From Candidatus Latescibacterota bacterium (GTDB lineage: Bacteria; Latescibacterota; UBA2968; SICM01): DNA of 64,000 bases. The stretch covers positions 1 through 64,000 of the forward strand of contig SICM01000005.1 in the NCBI GenBank assembly GCA_009694805.1, given 5' to 3'. The position numbers and the translations under genes are program-made. Below are positions 29,116-38,157 of this stretch, in pieces; the first letter of the stretch is position 1; each line of letters opens with the position of its first letter. Below the pieces are notes generated by a model. It did no database searches. It had not been told where the DNA came from and was given only the letters and a program-made list of their open reading frames with translations.

Positions 29116-29781
29116 ATGGATAACAGAGACGTTGAACACCTTTCCAAGATGCTCTCGTTGATGCTCCGGCATCGCCCGGAGGAGTTCGGGGTGGAGGTGG
29201 ACCGGTACGGGTATGCAGACCTGAACGCCGTGCTGGTCGCCCTTCAGGATCGTTCGCCTTCCGTGACGATGGAGGATGTCGAACATCTCGTCTACGAGGC
29301 CGAGAAGCAGCGTTTTGAGATCGAAAACGGCAGGATTCGCGCCCGGTACGGCCACAGCATCCCCATTGAGATCGACCGGGAACCGGTGGAGCCTCCGGAG
29401 TTCCTCTACCAGGAGGTGTTCGCAGAGGACCTGGGGATGGTGAAGCGAGAGGGGCTGGTCCCCCGCGACCGGCAGTACGTCCATCTCTCGTTCGACCCGC
29501 ACCGCGAGACCCGGCAGGGCCGGCGGGGAGGCCCGCAGGTGGTCGTCCGGGTGCGGGCGCGGGAGGCGCACGCCGCCGGGCTGGCCTTCTACGATTGCGG
29601 CCCCACCATCCTGACGGCGGAGGTCCCTCCGGCGTTCCTGGACATTCCGGACCTGCCTCCTCCTCAGCCTCGTTCTTCTTTGCCGGTCTCCCCCGACCTT
29701 CCCGAGACCTCTCCGGACACGAATAAGCCGTCCGCGCCCGTGACTTTTGGCCGGGTCCGGAAGACCGTCCGCAGGCGGTAG
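29116..29781 (+). CDS. kptA: RNA 2'-phosphotransferase, Tpt1/KptA family
   Basis: DVEHLSKMLSLMLRHRPEEFGVEVDRYGYADLNAVL...RFEIENGRIRARYGHSIPIE. Confidence 0.88.
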   Translation: MDNRDVEHLSKMLSLMLRHRPEEFGVEVDRYGYADLNAVLVALQDRSPSVTMEDVEHLVYEAEKQRFEIENGRIRARYGHSIPIEIDREPVEPPEFLYQEVFAEDLGMVKREGLVPRDRQYVHLSFDPHRETRQGRRGGPQVVVRVRAREAHAAGLAFYDCGPTILTAEVPPAFLDIPDLPPPQPRSSLPVSPDLPETSPDTNKPSAPVTFGRVRKTVRRR

Positions 29782-29832
29782 ACCCCTCCTTCCTCTCGCG
29801 TGGGAGGGAGAAATGCAGAGGGCGTGCGAAAA

Positions 29833-29916
29833 TGCAAAGTGCAAAGTGTAAAGTGCAAAGTGTAAGGCGTAAGATTGCATTTTGCATTTTGCATTTTGTA
29901 TTTTGTATTTTGTATT
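29833..29916. repeat. Heptad array F, 12 x 7 bp
   Basis: TGCAAAG TGCAAAG TGTAAAG TGCAAAG TGTAAGG CGTAAGA | TTGCATT x3 TTGTATT x3; six plus six inverted units. Confidence 0.97.
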
Positions 29917-29947
29917 TTATGGTTCCCGCTTCATCGGAGAGGATGAC

Positions 29948-31153
29948 ATGAGCGAGGGCATCTCCCGTCGAAGGTTTCTCGGGCTGGGGCTGGCAGGCGG
30001 GGTGGCCCTGGCCGCACCCGCGTTCCTCCGGGGCGAAGAGATCGGAGGCGTGGGCCGGGCCCGGTTGCGCGCCCTGGGCATTACACCGGGGACGATGCCT
30101 CCGGGGCCGCTCAACGCCATCACGGACGTGGCGGGGGTGGAGGTGGGGCACACGACGCTGATCCGGGGAGAAGGGCGGCTGGTCGTGGGCGAGGGGCCGG
30201 TCCGGACCGGGGTGACGGCGATCCTGCCGGTGGGCAAGACGCGCGACGACCATCTGCTGGCCGCGGACTTCACGCTGAACGGGAACGGGGAGATGACGGG
30301 GATCGGGTACGTGCGCAGGACCGGGCGGCTGGGTGCGCCGATCCTGCTGACGAACACCTCCAGCGTCGGGATGGTCTACGATGCGGCGCTCGGATGGATG
30401 GCCGAGCGAAGGCCGGGGCTGATGCGCTCCGACGGATGGCCCGAACCGGTGGTGGGGGAGACCTGGGATGCCTTTCTGAACGACACGGAGGGCCGGCACG
30501 TTCACGCGGGACACGTGCGCGCGGCGATCGAAGGGGCCTCCGGAGGGCCGGTCGCGGAGGGGTGCGTGGGCGGGGGGACGGGGATGGTCTGTTACGGGTT
30601 CAAGGGGGGCACGGGGACGGCCTCCCGTGTGATGGACGGCGGAAAAAAGGGGAAGCCCTACACCACAGGCGTCCTCGTGCAGGCGAACCACGGGCGGAGG
30701 CCGCAACTGACGGTGGACGGCGTGCCGGTGGGACGGGAGATCCCGGAGCTGTTGCCGGAGCGGGGGGAGGTGCGGAGCAAGTCGATCCTGGTGATCGTGG
30801 CCACGGATGCGCCCCTGCTGCCCGCGCAGTTGCAGCGACTGGCGAAGCGGGCGGCGCTGGGGCTGGCGCGGACGGGGGCGCTGTCGATGCACTCCAGCGG
30901 GGATCTGACGCTGGCCTTCTCCACGGCCAATCGACTTCCGGCCCGCTCCGTTGCGCGGGTCGAGGCGCTGGAGGTCCTGGACGACGAGGCGATCACCCCG
31001 CTCTACCAGGCTACGATCGAGGCGACGGAGGAGGCCGTGCTGAACGCCCTGACCTCGGCCACGACCGTGACCGGACGGGATGGCAACCGGGTCCACGCCC
31101 TGCCCCTGGACCGGCTGGTGGATGTGATGAGAAGGTTTGGGCGGTTGAAGTAG
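29948..31153 (+). CDS. P1 (DmpA-like) family peptidase with Tat-like signal
   Basis: MSEGISRRRFLGLGLAGG twin-arginine signal; PLNAITDVAGVEVGHTTLIRGEG; GGTGMVCYGFKGGTGTASRV. Confidence 0.9.
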   Translation: MSEGISRRRFLGLGLAGGVALAAPAFLRGEEIGGVGRARLRALGITPGTMPPGPLNAITDVAGVEVGHTTLIRGEGRLVVGEGPVRTGVTAILPVGKTRDDHLLAADFTLNGNGEMTGIGYVRRTGRLGAPILLTNTSSVGMVYDAALGWMAERRPGLMRSDGWPEPVVGETWDAFLNDTEGRHVHAGHVRAAIEGASGGPVAEGCVGGGTGMVCYGFKGGTGTASRVMDGGKKGKPYTTGVLVQANHGRRPQLTVDGVPVGREIPELLPERGEVRSKSILVIVATDAPLLPAQLQRLAKRAALGLARTGALSMHSSGDLTLAFSTANRLPARSVARVEALEVLDDEAITPLYQATIEATEEAVLNALTSATTVTGRDGNRVHALPLDRLVDVMRRFGRLK

Positions 31154-31177
31154 GGGCGGATCGCCATCCGCCCCTAC
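31150..31177. repeat. GTAGGGGC palindrome copy 7 (perfect); supplies TAG stop
   Basis: gtaggggcggatcgccatccgcccctac; stop TAG at 31151-31153. Confidence 0.95.
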
Positions 31178-31201
31178 ACGGTTATCACAAGGAAATTTCC
31201 T

Positions 31202-32224
31202 ATGCCGCGACTCAGGGACCTGGGGATCCGGATCGGACGATTTGAGCCGGGACCGGCGAACGCGATCACGGATGTGGACGGCGTGCGGGTCGGGCATACG
31301 GATGTCTCAGAGGGGGGGTTGCTGACCGGGCTGACGGCGGTGGCCCCGTATCCCTCGGAGGCAGGGAAGCGGAGACTCTTCATCGGGCGCTGGGTCCTGG
31401 ATGGGGGGGCGGGGATGTCGGGTGGCGCGGTGGCGGAGGACTTCGGGACGTTCTCCAGCCCGATCGTGCTGGCCCCGGCCCCGGCGGCGGGCAGGGTCTA
31501 CAACGGGTTGATCACCTATGGCCATCAACGGGACAAGGGCCTTCCCATCGACGCGGGCTGGCCGCCGGTGGTCGTGGGGGTGGACGATGGCTTCCTGAAC
31601 GACCGGGAGGCGGAGCGAAGGATCGGGGAGGCGGAGCTGGGGCGCTGCTTCGCGCAGATGGGCCGGCAGGTGGCCGAGGGGAACGCGGGGATCGGGAGGG
31701 GGCTGTGCGCCTTCGGGCTCAGGGGGGGCGTGGGGACGGCTTCCCGGAGGGTCGGGGACCATACGGTTGGGCTTCTGGTGGCCGCGAATGGGGGGGAGCG
31801 GAGGGGGTTGCGCGTGGATGGGACGCCGGTGGGGCGCTTCCTGGACCTTCCGGAGCCGAAGGGGGAGCGGCCCCGCTCGGTCTTTGCCGTGGCCGCGACG
31901 GATGCGCCGATGCTGTCCGGACAGCTCAACCGGCTGGCGGGGCGGACGGCGCTGGGGCTGGCGCGGGGGGGATTCCTGGACGGCCACGTGGTGGAAGGGC
32001 TGGTCCTGGCATTTTCCACGAAGAACGCGCTGGTGGACGGCGAGGAGACCGTGCAGCGGGTCGGGATGGTCGGGGAGGAGGGACTGCCGTCTCTCTTCGA
32101 GGCCGCCGGGGAGGCTGCGGAGGAGGCGGGGCTGAACGGACTGCTGGCCGCCGGGCCGATGGATCGGCTGCCGGCGCTGACGGCGGACCGGCTGCTGGCC
32201 GCGTTGAAAAAAGCAAGGGGGTGA
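31202..32224 (+). CDS. P1 (DmpA-like) family peptidase, cytoplasmic paralogue
   Basis: GPANAITDVDGVRVGHTDVSEGG; GLCAFGLRGGVGTASRRV; no signal peptide. Confidence 0.9.
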   Translation: MPRLRDLGIRIGRFEPGPANAITDVDGVRVGHTDVSEGGLLTGLTAVAPYPSEAGKRRLFIGRWVLDGGAGMSGGAVAEDFGTFSSPIVLAPAPAAGRVYNGLITYGHQRDKGLPIDAGWPPVVVGVDDGFLNDREAERRIGEAELGRCFAQMGRQVAEGNAGIGRGLCAFGLRGGVGTASRRVGDHTVGLLVAANGGERRGLRVDGTPVGRFLDLPEPKGERPRSVFAVAATDAPMLSGQLNRLAGRTALGLARGGFLDGHVVEGLVLAFSTKNALVDGEETVQRVGMVGEEGLPSLFEAAGEAAEEAGLNGLLAAGPMDRLPALTADRLLAALKKARG

Positions 32225-32227
32225 ACC

Positions 32228-33712
32228 GTGCGCATCCTGACGGCCTGCATCGGACACGAGACGAACACCTTTGCCGCGACCCCGACGACGCTGGAGGACT
32301 TCCGACGGGGCAGCCCTGCGCCGGACTTCGGTGGCGGGACGCCGGTCCTGGATCACTTCCGGGACACGCGCACGATCCACGGCGGATATATCGCGGGCGC
32401 GGTGCAACACGGCCTGGCGCTGGCGCCGCTGCTCTGGACGTTCGCCACGCCGGGCGGCACGGTGGATCAGGACGCATACGACTTTTTAAAAGGCCTGTTG
32501 CTGGACCGATTGAGGGCCGCCGGCAGGTGTGACGGCATCTTGCTGGATCTGCACGGGGCGATGGTGACGGAGGCCGTCGAGGACGCGGAGGGGGACCTGA
32601 TCGCCGCGGTGCGTGAGGTCGTCGGGGAAGCGATGCCCATCGTCGTGACGCTGGATTTGCACGCCAACATCACCGCGCAGATGGCGGAGGGCGCGGACGT
32701 CATCGTCGGGTTCGACGAGTATCCCCATATCGACATGTACGAGCGCGGGGTCGAGGCCACGGAGGTCATGGTGGCCATCCTGCGGGGCGACCTCCGGCCT
32801 GAGATGGCCTATCATCCGCTTCCGCTGCTGACCATGCCTCCCAGGCAGTGTACGCTCATCGATCCGATGCGTTCGCTGCTGGCGCAGGCGCGGGCGATGG
32901 AGCAGGAGGTGGTGAATGTGACGCTCGCGATGGGGTTCCCGTTTGCGGATATCCACGATGCGGGCGCATCGGTGCTGGTCACGACGAATGGCGACGCCGG
33001 ACTCGCCCGACGCCGGGCCGAGGAGATGGCCAGGGCGATCTGGGAGAGGCGGGGCGACTTCACGCCGGTGCTGACGCCCGTGTCTGAGGCGATCGCCTAT
33101 GCGCGCACGCAGGCGAAGGGGCTGGTGGTCCTGGCCGACGGGTCCGACAACCCGGGCGGGGGCGGTCCGTGCGACGGGACGGTCATCCTGCGGCAGTTCA
33201 TCGAGGCGGACGCGCAGGGCGCGGTCGTGGCCGTGATCGCGGACCCGCAGGCCGTGGCGCAGGCCGTGGCGGCAGGGGTGGGGGACACGGTCACGCTCGA
33301 CCTGGGTGGGAAGACCGACGACCGGCACGGCGCGCCGGTGCGGCTGACGGCCCAGGTCCGACTGCTGTCCGACGGGGCCTTCACCCTGCGTGGCCCGATG
33401 GGGGGAGGCGCCCGCGCCCGCATGGGCCGGACGGCGGTGCTCGTGGCCGGGGGCGTGGAGGTCGTGGTGACGGAGCGGCGCATCCAGCCCTACGACGCGG
33501 CGCTGCTCCGGAGCGTGGGCATCGAGCCGACGGAGCGCCGGCTGATCGCCCTGAAATCCGCGGTCCATTTCCGGAGTACCTACCAGGACCTGGCCGAACG
33601 CATCTTCGACGCGGATACGCCGGGGGTACATCGCCCGGACTTCAACGCCTATACGTACCGTCGGGTGCGAAGGCCGATCTATCCCCTGGAGGACCTGTGC
33701 GCTACGTCCTGA
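32228..33712 (+). CDS. M81 family metallopeptidase (MlrC-like)
   Basis: MRILTACIGHETNTFAATPTTLEDF...GILLDLHGAMVTEAVEDAEGDL...VTLDLHANIT...ADGSDNPGGGGPCDGT. Confidence 0.93.
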   Translation: MRILTACIGHETNTFAATPTTLEDFRRGSPAPDFGGGTPVLDHFRDTRTIHGGYIAGAVQHGLALAPLLWTFATPGGTVDQDAYDFLKGLLLDRLRAAGRCDGILLDLHGAMVTEAVEDAEGDLIAAVREVVGEAMPIVVTLDLHANITAQMAEGADVIVGFDEYPHIDMYERGVEATEVMVAILRGDLRPEMAYHPLPLLTMPPRQCTLIDPMRSLLAQARAMEQEVVNVTLAMGFPFADIHDAGASVLVTTNGDAGLARRRAEEMARAIWERRGDFTPVLTPVSEAIAYARTQAKGLVVLADGSDNPGGGGPCDGTVILRQFIEADAQGAVVAVIADPQAVAQAVAAGVGDTVTLDLGGKTDDRHGAPVRLTAQVRLLSDGAFTLRGPMGGGARARMGRTAVLVAGGVEVVVTERRIQPYDAALLRSVGIEPTERRLIALKSAVHFRSTYQDLAERIFDADTPGVHRPDFNAYTYRRVRRPIYPLEDLCATS

Positions 33713-35115
33713 TCTGCCTCTCGCTGCTGTGCCTGATGTCCCCCTGTTTCGCGGAGACGACGCTGGAGCGCGTCCGGCGGACGGGGGAGATCCAGGTGGG
33801 CACGGATGCCACGTACCCGCCGTTCGAGAGCAAGGTCGGGGAGGTCTACGAGGGGTTCGACGTGGACCTGGGGGAGGCGGTGGCCCGCGAGATGGGCGTG
33901 CGGATCGTCTGGACGAACGTCAGCTTCGACGGGATCTTCCCCGGTCTCATCGCCGGGAAGTACGACATGATCATCTCCGCGGTGACGATCACGCCGGAGC
34001 GGGCGGCGGAGATGGCCTTCTCGGACCCTTACTACGACGCGGGCCAGATCATCACGGTGCGAAAGGGGGAGAAGGGGATCGCGACGGTCCGGGACCTGGT
34101 CGGGAAGGCGGCAGGCGTACAGGTCAACACGACGTCGCAGTACATGCTGGAGAAGCAGGGCGGGGTGGACATCCGGAAGTATGCCTCGATGGACCTGGCC
34201 ATGCTGGACCTCCAGCAGGGCCGGCTGCGGGCGGTGGTGGGGGATGCCCCGACGATCCAGTGGATGATCGGGAAGAACTTCTCCTCCCTGGAGATGGTGG
34301 GGGAACTGCTGACGCAGGACCGCTACGGGTACGTGTTCCGGAAGGGGGACGCGGACCTGGCGGGGGTCGTGAACGCGGCCCTGGCCAGGGTGCGGGCCGC
34401 CGGGACCTACGATGCGCTCCACGCCAGGTGGTTCGGGCAGGCCCAGAAGCCCGACCCGAAGGAGCCTTCCCTGGCGGAGCGTCTGCTGCCGCTGTTCGCG
34501 AAGGGGCTGCTCTGGACGGTCCAGTTGACGGTGGCGGCCTACCTGCTGGCGCTGCCCCTGGGGCTGGCGGTGGCCCTGCTGCGTCTCTCCCCGTCCCGTC
34601 CGGTCACGTGGGCCGCGGGGGTCTACGTGGAGGTGCTGCGGGGGACGCCGCTCCTGGTGCAGATCTTCTTCGTGTACTTCGTGCTCCCGTCCGCAGGGCT
34701 CTCGCTGTCGGCCTGGGCCGCAGGGGTGGTCGCGCTGGGGGTCAACGCCAGCGCCTACGTGGCCGAGGTCTGCCGGGCAGGGGTGCTGTCCGTGGACCGG
34801 GGTCAGACGGAGGCTGCCCGCTCGCTGGGGATGACGTCCTGGCAGGCGCTCCGGTTCGTGGTGCTGCCGCAGGCGCTGCGCCGGATGGTGCCGCCCCTGA
34901 CGAACGAGGCGGTGGCGTTGCTGAAGGACTCCTCCCTGGTGTCGGTGATGGGGCTGACGGAGCTGACGCGGGCGGGGCAGGAGCTGTCGGGGCGTTACGC
35001 GGACCCTCTGACGGTCTGGCCTGTGGTGGCCCTGTTCTACTTTGCAGTGACCTTTCCGCTGACCCGCCTGGCGGCGTGGCTGGAGCGGCGCTTCGAGGCG
35101 GGACGAGCGGGTTAA
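33697..35115 (+). CDS. Polar amino acid ABC transporter: substrate-binding domain fused to permease
   Basis: GTG start overlaps the M81 stop; IQVGTDATYPPFESKVGEVYEGFDVDLGEAVA then LLWTVQLTVAAYLLALPLGLAVALLR...EVLRGTPLLVQIFFVYF. Confidence 0.92.
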   Translation: MRYVLICLSLLCLMSPCFAETTLERVRRTGEIQVGTDATYPPFESKVGEVYEGFDVDLGEAVAREMGVRIVWTNVSFDGIFPGLIAGKYDMIISAVTITPERAAEMAFSDPYYDAGQIITVRKGEKGIATVRDLVGKAAGVQVNTTSQYMLEKQGGVDIRKYASMDLAMLDLQQGRLRAVVGDAPTIQWMIGKNFSSLEMVGELLTQDRYGYVFRKGDADLAGVVNAALARVRAAGTYDALHARWFGQAQKPDPKEPSLAERLLPLFAKGLLWTVQLTVAAYLLALPLGLAVALLRLSPSRPVTWAAGVYVEVLRGTPLLVQIFFVYFVLPSAGLSLSAWAAGVVALGVNASAYVAEVCRAGVLSVDRGQTEAARSLGMTSWQALRFVVLPQALRRMVPPLTNEAVALLKDSSLVSVMGLTELTRAGQELSGRYADPLTVWPVVALFYFAVTFPLTRLAAWLERRFEAGRAG

Positions 35116-35128
35116 AAAAAGGGTTCTT

Positions 35129-35875
35129 ATGTCTGTTCCGATCTTAGAAGCGCGCGGGATCCACAAGCGGTTTGACGGGCGTCCCGTCCTCAACGGCGTG
35201 GACCTCTCCGTGTCCAAGGGGGAGGTGGTCGTGGTGATCGGGCCTTCGGGGTGCGGGAAGTCCACCCTCCTGCGCTGTCTGAACCTGCTGGAACGGCCCA
35301 CCGAGGGGGAGGTGCTGCTGGACGGGCGGGTCATCTCAGGGCCGGGCGAGGACGCCAACCGGGTGCGGCAGAAGATCGGGATGGTGTTCCAGCGCTTCAA
35401 CCTGTTCCCCCACCTGACCGGGGTCCAGAACGTGGCCCTGGCTCCCCAAAGGGTGCTGGGGCTGCCGACGCCGGAGGCGGAGGCGCGGGCGAGGCAGCTT
35501 CTGGAGAAGGTGGGGGTGGGGGCGAGGATGGCGGCGCACCCGCAGCAGATGTCCGGGGGGGAGCAGCAGCGGGTGGCCATTGCGCGGGCGCTGGCGATGG
35601 CGCCGGAGATCATGCTGTTCGACGAGCCGACCTCCTCTCTGGACCCGGAGTGGGTCGGGGAGGTGTTGAAGGCGATGCGGGCCCTTGTGGATGACGGGAT
35701 GACGATGGTGGTGGTGACGCACGAGATGGGGTTCGCGCGGGAGGTGGCGCACCGCGCCCTGTTCATGGATGAGGGGAAGGTCGTGGAAGAGGGCCGCCTG
35801 GAGGAGGTCCTGGGCGCTCCGCGCCACGAACGGACGCGGACGTTTCTGCGGCGGATTCTGGAGCGGGAAGGGTAA
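35129..35875 (+). CDS. Polar amino acid ABC transporter ATP-binding protein (GlnQ-like)
   Basis: VVVIGPSGCGKSTLLRCLNLLERP; MSGGEQQRVAIARALAMAPEIMLFDEPTSSLDPEWVGEV. Confidence 0.95.
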   Translation: MSVPILEARGIHKRFDGRPVLNGVDLSVSKGEVVVVIGPSGCGKSTLLRCLNLLERPTEGEVLLDGRVISGPGEDANRVRQKIGMVFQRFNLFPHLTGVQNVALAPQRVLGLPTPEAEARARQLLEKVGVGARMAAHPQQMSGGEQQRVAIARALAMAPEIMLFDEPTSSLDPEWVGEVLKAMRALVDDGMTMVVVTHEMGFAREVAHRALFMDEGKVVEEGRLEEVLGAPRHERTRTFLRRILEREG

Positions 35876-35880
35876 AAAGT

Positions 35881-35982
35881 GATCCGCAGATGACGCAGAT
35901 AGGCGCAGATAAAACCCATTCCACCCCCCGGACGATTCACAGGACCGTCTCCCCGCCCTGTTCATCTGTGACATCTGCGGAT
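35881..35982. repeat. 9-nt-period inverted repeat G between converging genes
   Basis: atccgcagatgacgcagataggcgcagat ... ttcatctgtgacatctgcggat; arms largely complementary. Confidence 0.88.
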
Positions 35983-35986
35983 TTTT

Positions 35987-37986
35987 TTACTTTGCATTTT
36001 GCACTTTCCCGCTGTTCCGATATCTCTCCTCGTACTCCCTCCCCTCTTCCTCCCGGCCCTCTGCGTAGGCGACCAACGCCAGGCCCCGGCTGGCCCCCGG
36101 GGATTGCGGGTTGAGCGTCAGCGCCTGCCGGTAGGCCCGGGCCGCCTCTTCCGACCTCCCCAATCCCCGGCAGGCGTCCCCCAGGCTCACGAAGACGGCC
36201 TCCGTCCCCGCCCCCCGGCGTATCGCCTCTGTTAAGCGCTCGGCCGCCTGCCCGTAGTCTCCCCACTGTTCCGCGATGATGCCGAGGGCCGCGTACGCCC
36301 GGCCATCTGCGCCCCTGGCAGACAGGACCGCCGAGAGCATGGCCGTCGCCCCGTCGTGTTTCTGGATCTCACCTCCCACGGCCTCCGCGCGCTTCCTGGC
36401 GTCGGCCTCGTTCGGGTCGAGGCGGAGGGTGGCCCGGTATTCCCGCAGCGCCGCCTGAAAATCCCTCTGCCCCTCATACGCCTTGCCGAGCGTCACCCGC
36501 GCGGTCGGGTTGTCCGCCAGGATCTCGTTCACCCACGCCTCGTGCTCGGCGAAGACCCGATGGGCCGTGGTATCCGACGGGGAGGGGAGGTAGCCGAGGG
36601 CCGTCAGGGAGAACGCCGCCCGGATGCGGACGGTGAGGTTGGGGTCGCGCAGGGCGTTGATCAGGGGCCGGAGGGCCCGGAGCGCCTGGACCCGGCCCAG
36701 GGCCGTGGCGGATCTGGCCCGGATGGACGGATGGGGGTCGCGCAGGGAGGCGAGGAGGATATCGACGGGGTCGGGGATCGAGGATTGAGGATCGGAGATC
36801 TGGGAGATGCGGCCCAGGAGGGAGGCCGCGGCGGCCCGCAGAAAGGGCCCCTCACGGGGGTCCATCAGGATCCGGGTCAGGGGCTCCGTGGCGCGGGGGT
36901 CGCCCGCCCGTCCCCACGCGACGGCCTCGGCCTTCTGCACGCGGGGGGTCTGATAGGCGCCGTACCATTCCTCGGCTCGCTGGGACGCCCAGTCCGGGGT
37001 CTGGTCTGCGTGGCACCCGGTCTGGTTGCAGGCGTTGGGCGTTCCAAAGCGGACGGTGTTCTGCGGCACGGGCAGGCTCATCCGGTGGTCCGTGACGGTC
37101 AGGGTCTCGTTCTCGCCCGGTGGAAGATGGCACCGGACGCAGCGGCTTCCGGGGCTGTTGGCAGGGTGGTGGGTGTGGGGCTCCGGACGGTCCGTGATGG
37201 CGGCGTGGCATCCGCTGCAGAGGCCGGGGTCCGAGGCGGGCAGGCGGAGGTCGGCGGCAAGGCCGGAGCCGTGGGGGGCGTGACAGTCCGTGCAGACGAG
37301 GTCCCCTTCCCGGTGGGGCCGGCCCTCGGAGAAGGGGTGGTAGGCGAAGACCAGGAGCCTGTCCCGGCCGTCGGGCCAGAAGTTCTCGTCGTCGTCCAGG
37401 AGGACGGGTCGGTGGCCGGGTCGTAGCGGTTCGTCACGCCGGTGGCGTGGCATTCGGCGCACTGGCTGTTCCAGGCGCGGCCGGGGTTGGACCAATAGTA
37501 GTAGTCGTCGGGCCTGAGCGGGCGGCCCAGCCGGATGACGCCCTCAGCGGCGTCGAACCATCTTTTATGCGTGATGTCGTAGATCGTGGGGAGGATCTGG
37601 AGGCGTCCGCCCGGCATGCGCGCCAGGTAGGTCTGCTGCTGCCGGGCGCCCAGGGTGTAAGCGATCTCGTAGGTCGCGGGCTTTCCGCCAGGGCCGTTCG
37701 TCGTCATCCAGTAGCGGCCGTCGCGGACCTCCATGCGGGAGGTGTTGTCCCCGTACGTGTAGACGTTGTTCTTCTCGAAGTCCCCTTTGATCGTGGCGGG
37801 AGAGGGGACCTCCATGGCCCGACTGTGGGCAGAGCCCCGCCACTTCTCGTAAATGGCCTGATGGCAGGGCCGGCAGGCCTCGGCCCCGACGTAGCCGGAC
37901 AGGTCAGCGGCCCAGATCGGGGAGGGCAGGGCCGGAACCGCCAGGAGCGAGAAGAGGACGAAGATGGAGAGAGGAGGACTGTTCAT
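35987..37986 (-). CDS. Exported cytochrome c-type (multi-CxxCH) protein with HEAT and TPR regions; apparent frameshift near 37412
   Basis: ORF 37099..37986: ACRPCHQAIYEKW, CAECHATGVTNRYD; ORF 35987..37495 continues CTDCHAPHGSG, CSGCHAAITD, CVRCHLPPG then HEAT and TPR repeats. Confidence 0.8.
36774..36808. repeat. In-frame heptad array inside the cytochrome/HEAT gene
   Basis: GGGATCG AGGATTG AGGATCG GAGATCT GGGAGAT; encodes ISQISDPQSSIPDP on the minus strand. Confidence 0.7.
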
Positions 37987-38157
37987 TTTTCAGCTCCTCC
38001 CGAAAACTGGCTATTCCTGATCTTTCAGGTTATTTTTACCCAGAAGATAGTAAACCTTCGACGGAGAGTCAACTTAACCGGATACCATCTGAACAGAATG
38101 GCAGTATATTTTACTTTTAAACTTGACTTCGTTTGAAGGGAGTGGCTTATTTTCAAT

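Noticed and set aside
29882-29947. N-terminal extension MHFAFCILYFVFYGSRFIGEDD of the P1 peptidase ORF
   Set aside because: Produced by reading through array F; the internal ATG at 29948 starts a clear Tat signal peptide.
27695-31297. 1200-aa minus-strand ORF
   Set aside because: Antisense to radA, kptA and the P1 peptidase, all clearly coding on plus; Arg/Pro/Gly/His-rich composition is typical of high-GC shadow ORFs.
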